The position numbers and the translations under genes are program-made. Below the pieces are notes generated by a model. The model ran no database searches. It worked only from the letters and a program-made list of their open reading frames with translations, and was not told the origin of the DNA. A stretch of DNA of 14,484 nucleotides from Gemmatimonadaceae bacterium (lineage in GTDB: Bacteria > Gemmatimonadota > Gemmatimonadetes > Gemmatimonadales > Gemmatimonadaceae): assembly GCA_025453855.1 (NCBI GenBank), contig JALOPO010000014.1:1-14484 (forward strand), in the 5' to 3' direction. Of this stretch, positions 13,683 through 14,484 are shown piece after piece. Within the stretch, counting starts at the first letter, position 1. Each line of letters opens with the position of its first letter.

Positions 13683-14484
13683 GCGCGCCACCGCGCATCG
13701 GCGTGGTGGGCGCGGGTGCGCTCGGCCACCATCACGTGCGGATCCTGCGCGACCTCGCCGGGATCCGTTTCGCCGGCTTCCACGAGGCCAGCGAGGCGCG
13801 CGCCGCGCAGGTGGCGGCGGAGCTGGGCGTCACCGCGCATCCCACGCTCGAGTCGCTCCTCGCGGCCGCCGACGCCGTGACGTGCGTCGTCCCGACGACG
13901 CTCCACCACGCGGTGGGGATGCAGGTGCTCGCCGCCGGGCGCCACCTCTTCATCGAGAAGCCGATCGCCGCCACGCTCGCCGAGGCGGATGCGCTCGTCG
14001 AGGCGGCGGCGCGCGCCGGCGTCGTGCTGCAGGTGGGACACGTCGAGCGCTTCAATCGCGCGGTGCGTGCGGCGCTCCCGCACATCGACCGGCCGCTCTT
14101 CGTGCAGAGCGACCGGCTGGCGCCGTACACGCCGCGCGGCGCCGACGTGGCGGTGGTGCTCGACCTGATGATCCACGACATCGACCTCGTGGCCTCGCTG
14201 GTGGGGAGCCCGGTGACCGAGATCAGCGCCGTGGGCGTGCCGGTGATCACCGAGACGCCCGACATCGCCAACGCACGACTCACCTTTGCGTCGGGGGCGG
14301 TGGCGACGATCACCGCCAGCCGCGTGTCGCGCGACCGGCAGCGCAAGCTCCGCATCTTCCAGCGCAGCGGCTACCTGACGATGGACCTCGGCACCGGCCA
14401 GGGGATGTTCTACCGGATGCGCGACGACGTCGACCCGCGCACGCTGGCCGAGCAGGCGACGTCGATCGAGGCGTTCGTGCAGCC
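13679..14484 (+). CDS. Gfo/Idh/MocA-family NAD(P)-dependent oxidoreductase (3'-truncated)
   Basis: The frame is open to the window edge (268 codons). It begins with a Rossmann fold, GVVGAGALGHHHVR (residues 8-21), followed by the family signature EKP (93-95), VGHVERFNRAV with H121, and LMIHDIDL with H166, the usual catalytic-region histidine. Such enzymes oxidise or reduce sugars and related compounds with NAD(P); the substrate here is unknown. No ATG, GTG or TTG precedes the Rossmann strand in frame for more than 150 bases, and GTG 13703 would cut that strand, so I place the start at CTG 13679, overlapping the lpxA stop as CTGA, with GGGGG eight bases upstream. Related genes next to lpxA occur in other diderms, and GnnA of Acidithiobacillus, which starts synthesis of the 3-amino sugar for lipid A, belongs to this family. 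GnnA function is possible but unproven; no GnnB aminotransferase is visible. Confidence 0.88.
   Translation, partial: MSAPPRIGVVGAGALGHHHVRILRDLAGIRFAGFHEASEARAAQVAAELGVTAHPTLESLLAAADAVTCVVPTTLHHAVGMQVLAAGRHLFIEKPIAATLAEADALVEAAARAGVVLQVGHVERFNRAVRAALPHIDRPLFVQSDRLAPYTPRGADVAVVLDLMIHDIDLVASLVGSPVTEISAVGVPVITETPDIANARLTFASGAVATITASRVSRDRQRKLRIFQRSGYLTMDLGTGQGMFYRMRDDVDPRTLAEQATSIEAFVQ

Overview
The window is a very GC-rich stretch that is almost entirely coding, with every recognisable gene on the + strand. It encodes a lipid A pathway (lpxD, lpxC, lpxA), the outer-membrane assembly proteins BamA and Skp, and lipoprotein export (Lol) genes, so the organism has an outer membrane. It also encodes McsA, McsB and ClpC, the protein-arginine-phosphorylation and Clp system best known from Firmicutes. 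This mix, the LpxC-FabZ fusion and the base composition suggest a member of Gemmatimonadota. That placement is an inference from gene content; no marker here proves it.

Region 1 (1-7242) is a tightly packed cluster: the 3' part of lysS, a LolC/E-type ABC permease whose frame is broken near 1503, lolD, mcsA, mcsB and clpC. The lysS/permease, lolD/mcsA and mcsA/mcsB junctions are 4-base ATGA overlaps, which implies coupled translation. A 30-base gap holding a small inverted repeat separates mcsB from clpC. The cluster joins translation, lipoprotein sorting and protein quality control in one probable transcript. It ends at a strong hairpin terminator at 7301-7331.

Region 2 (7356-14484) is an outer-membrane biogenesis operon: bamA, skp, lpxD, an lpxC-fabZ fusion, lpxA and a 3'-truncated Gfo/Idh/MocA oxidoreductase. 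BamA inserts beta-barrel proteins and Skp carries them across the periplasm. LpxA, LpxC and LpxD perform the first three acyl-transfer and deacetylation steps of lipid A synthesis, and FabZ helps supply the hydroxyacyl chains. The last three junctions are again NTGA overlaps (ATGA, GTGA, CTGA). lpxB probably follows beyond the window.

I found no tRNA, rRNA, CRISPR array, insertion sequence or other mobile element. The only non-coding stretches are 30, 113, 85 and 4 bases long. The points most worth a second look are the damaged Lol permease, a phosphoarginine-degradation system in an LPS-type diderm, an internal ribosome-binding site that could release free FabZ from the LpxC-FabZ fusion, the apparent CTG start of the oxidoreductase, and that enzyme's unknown role beside lpxA.
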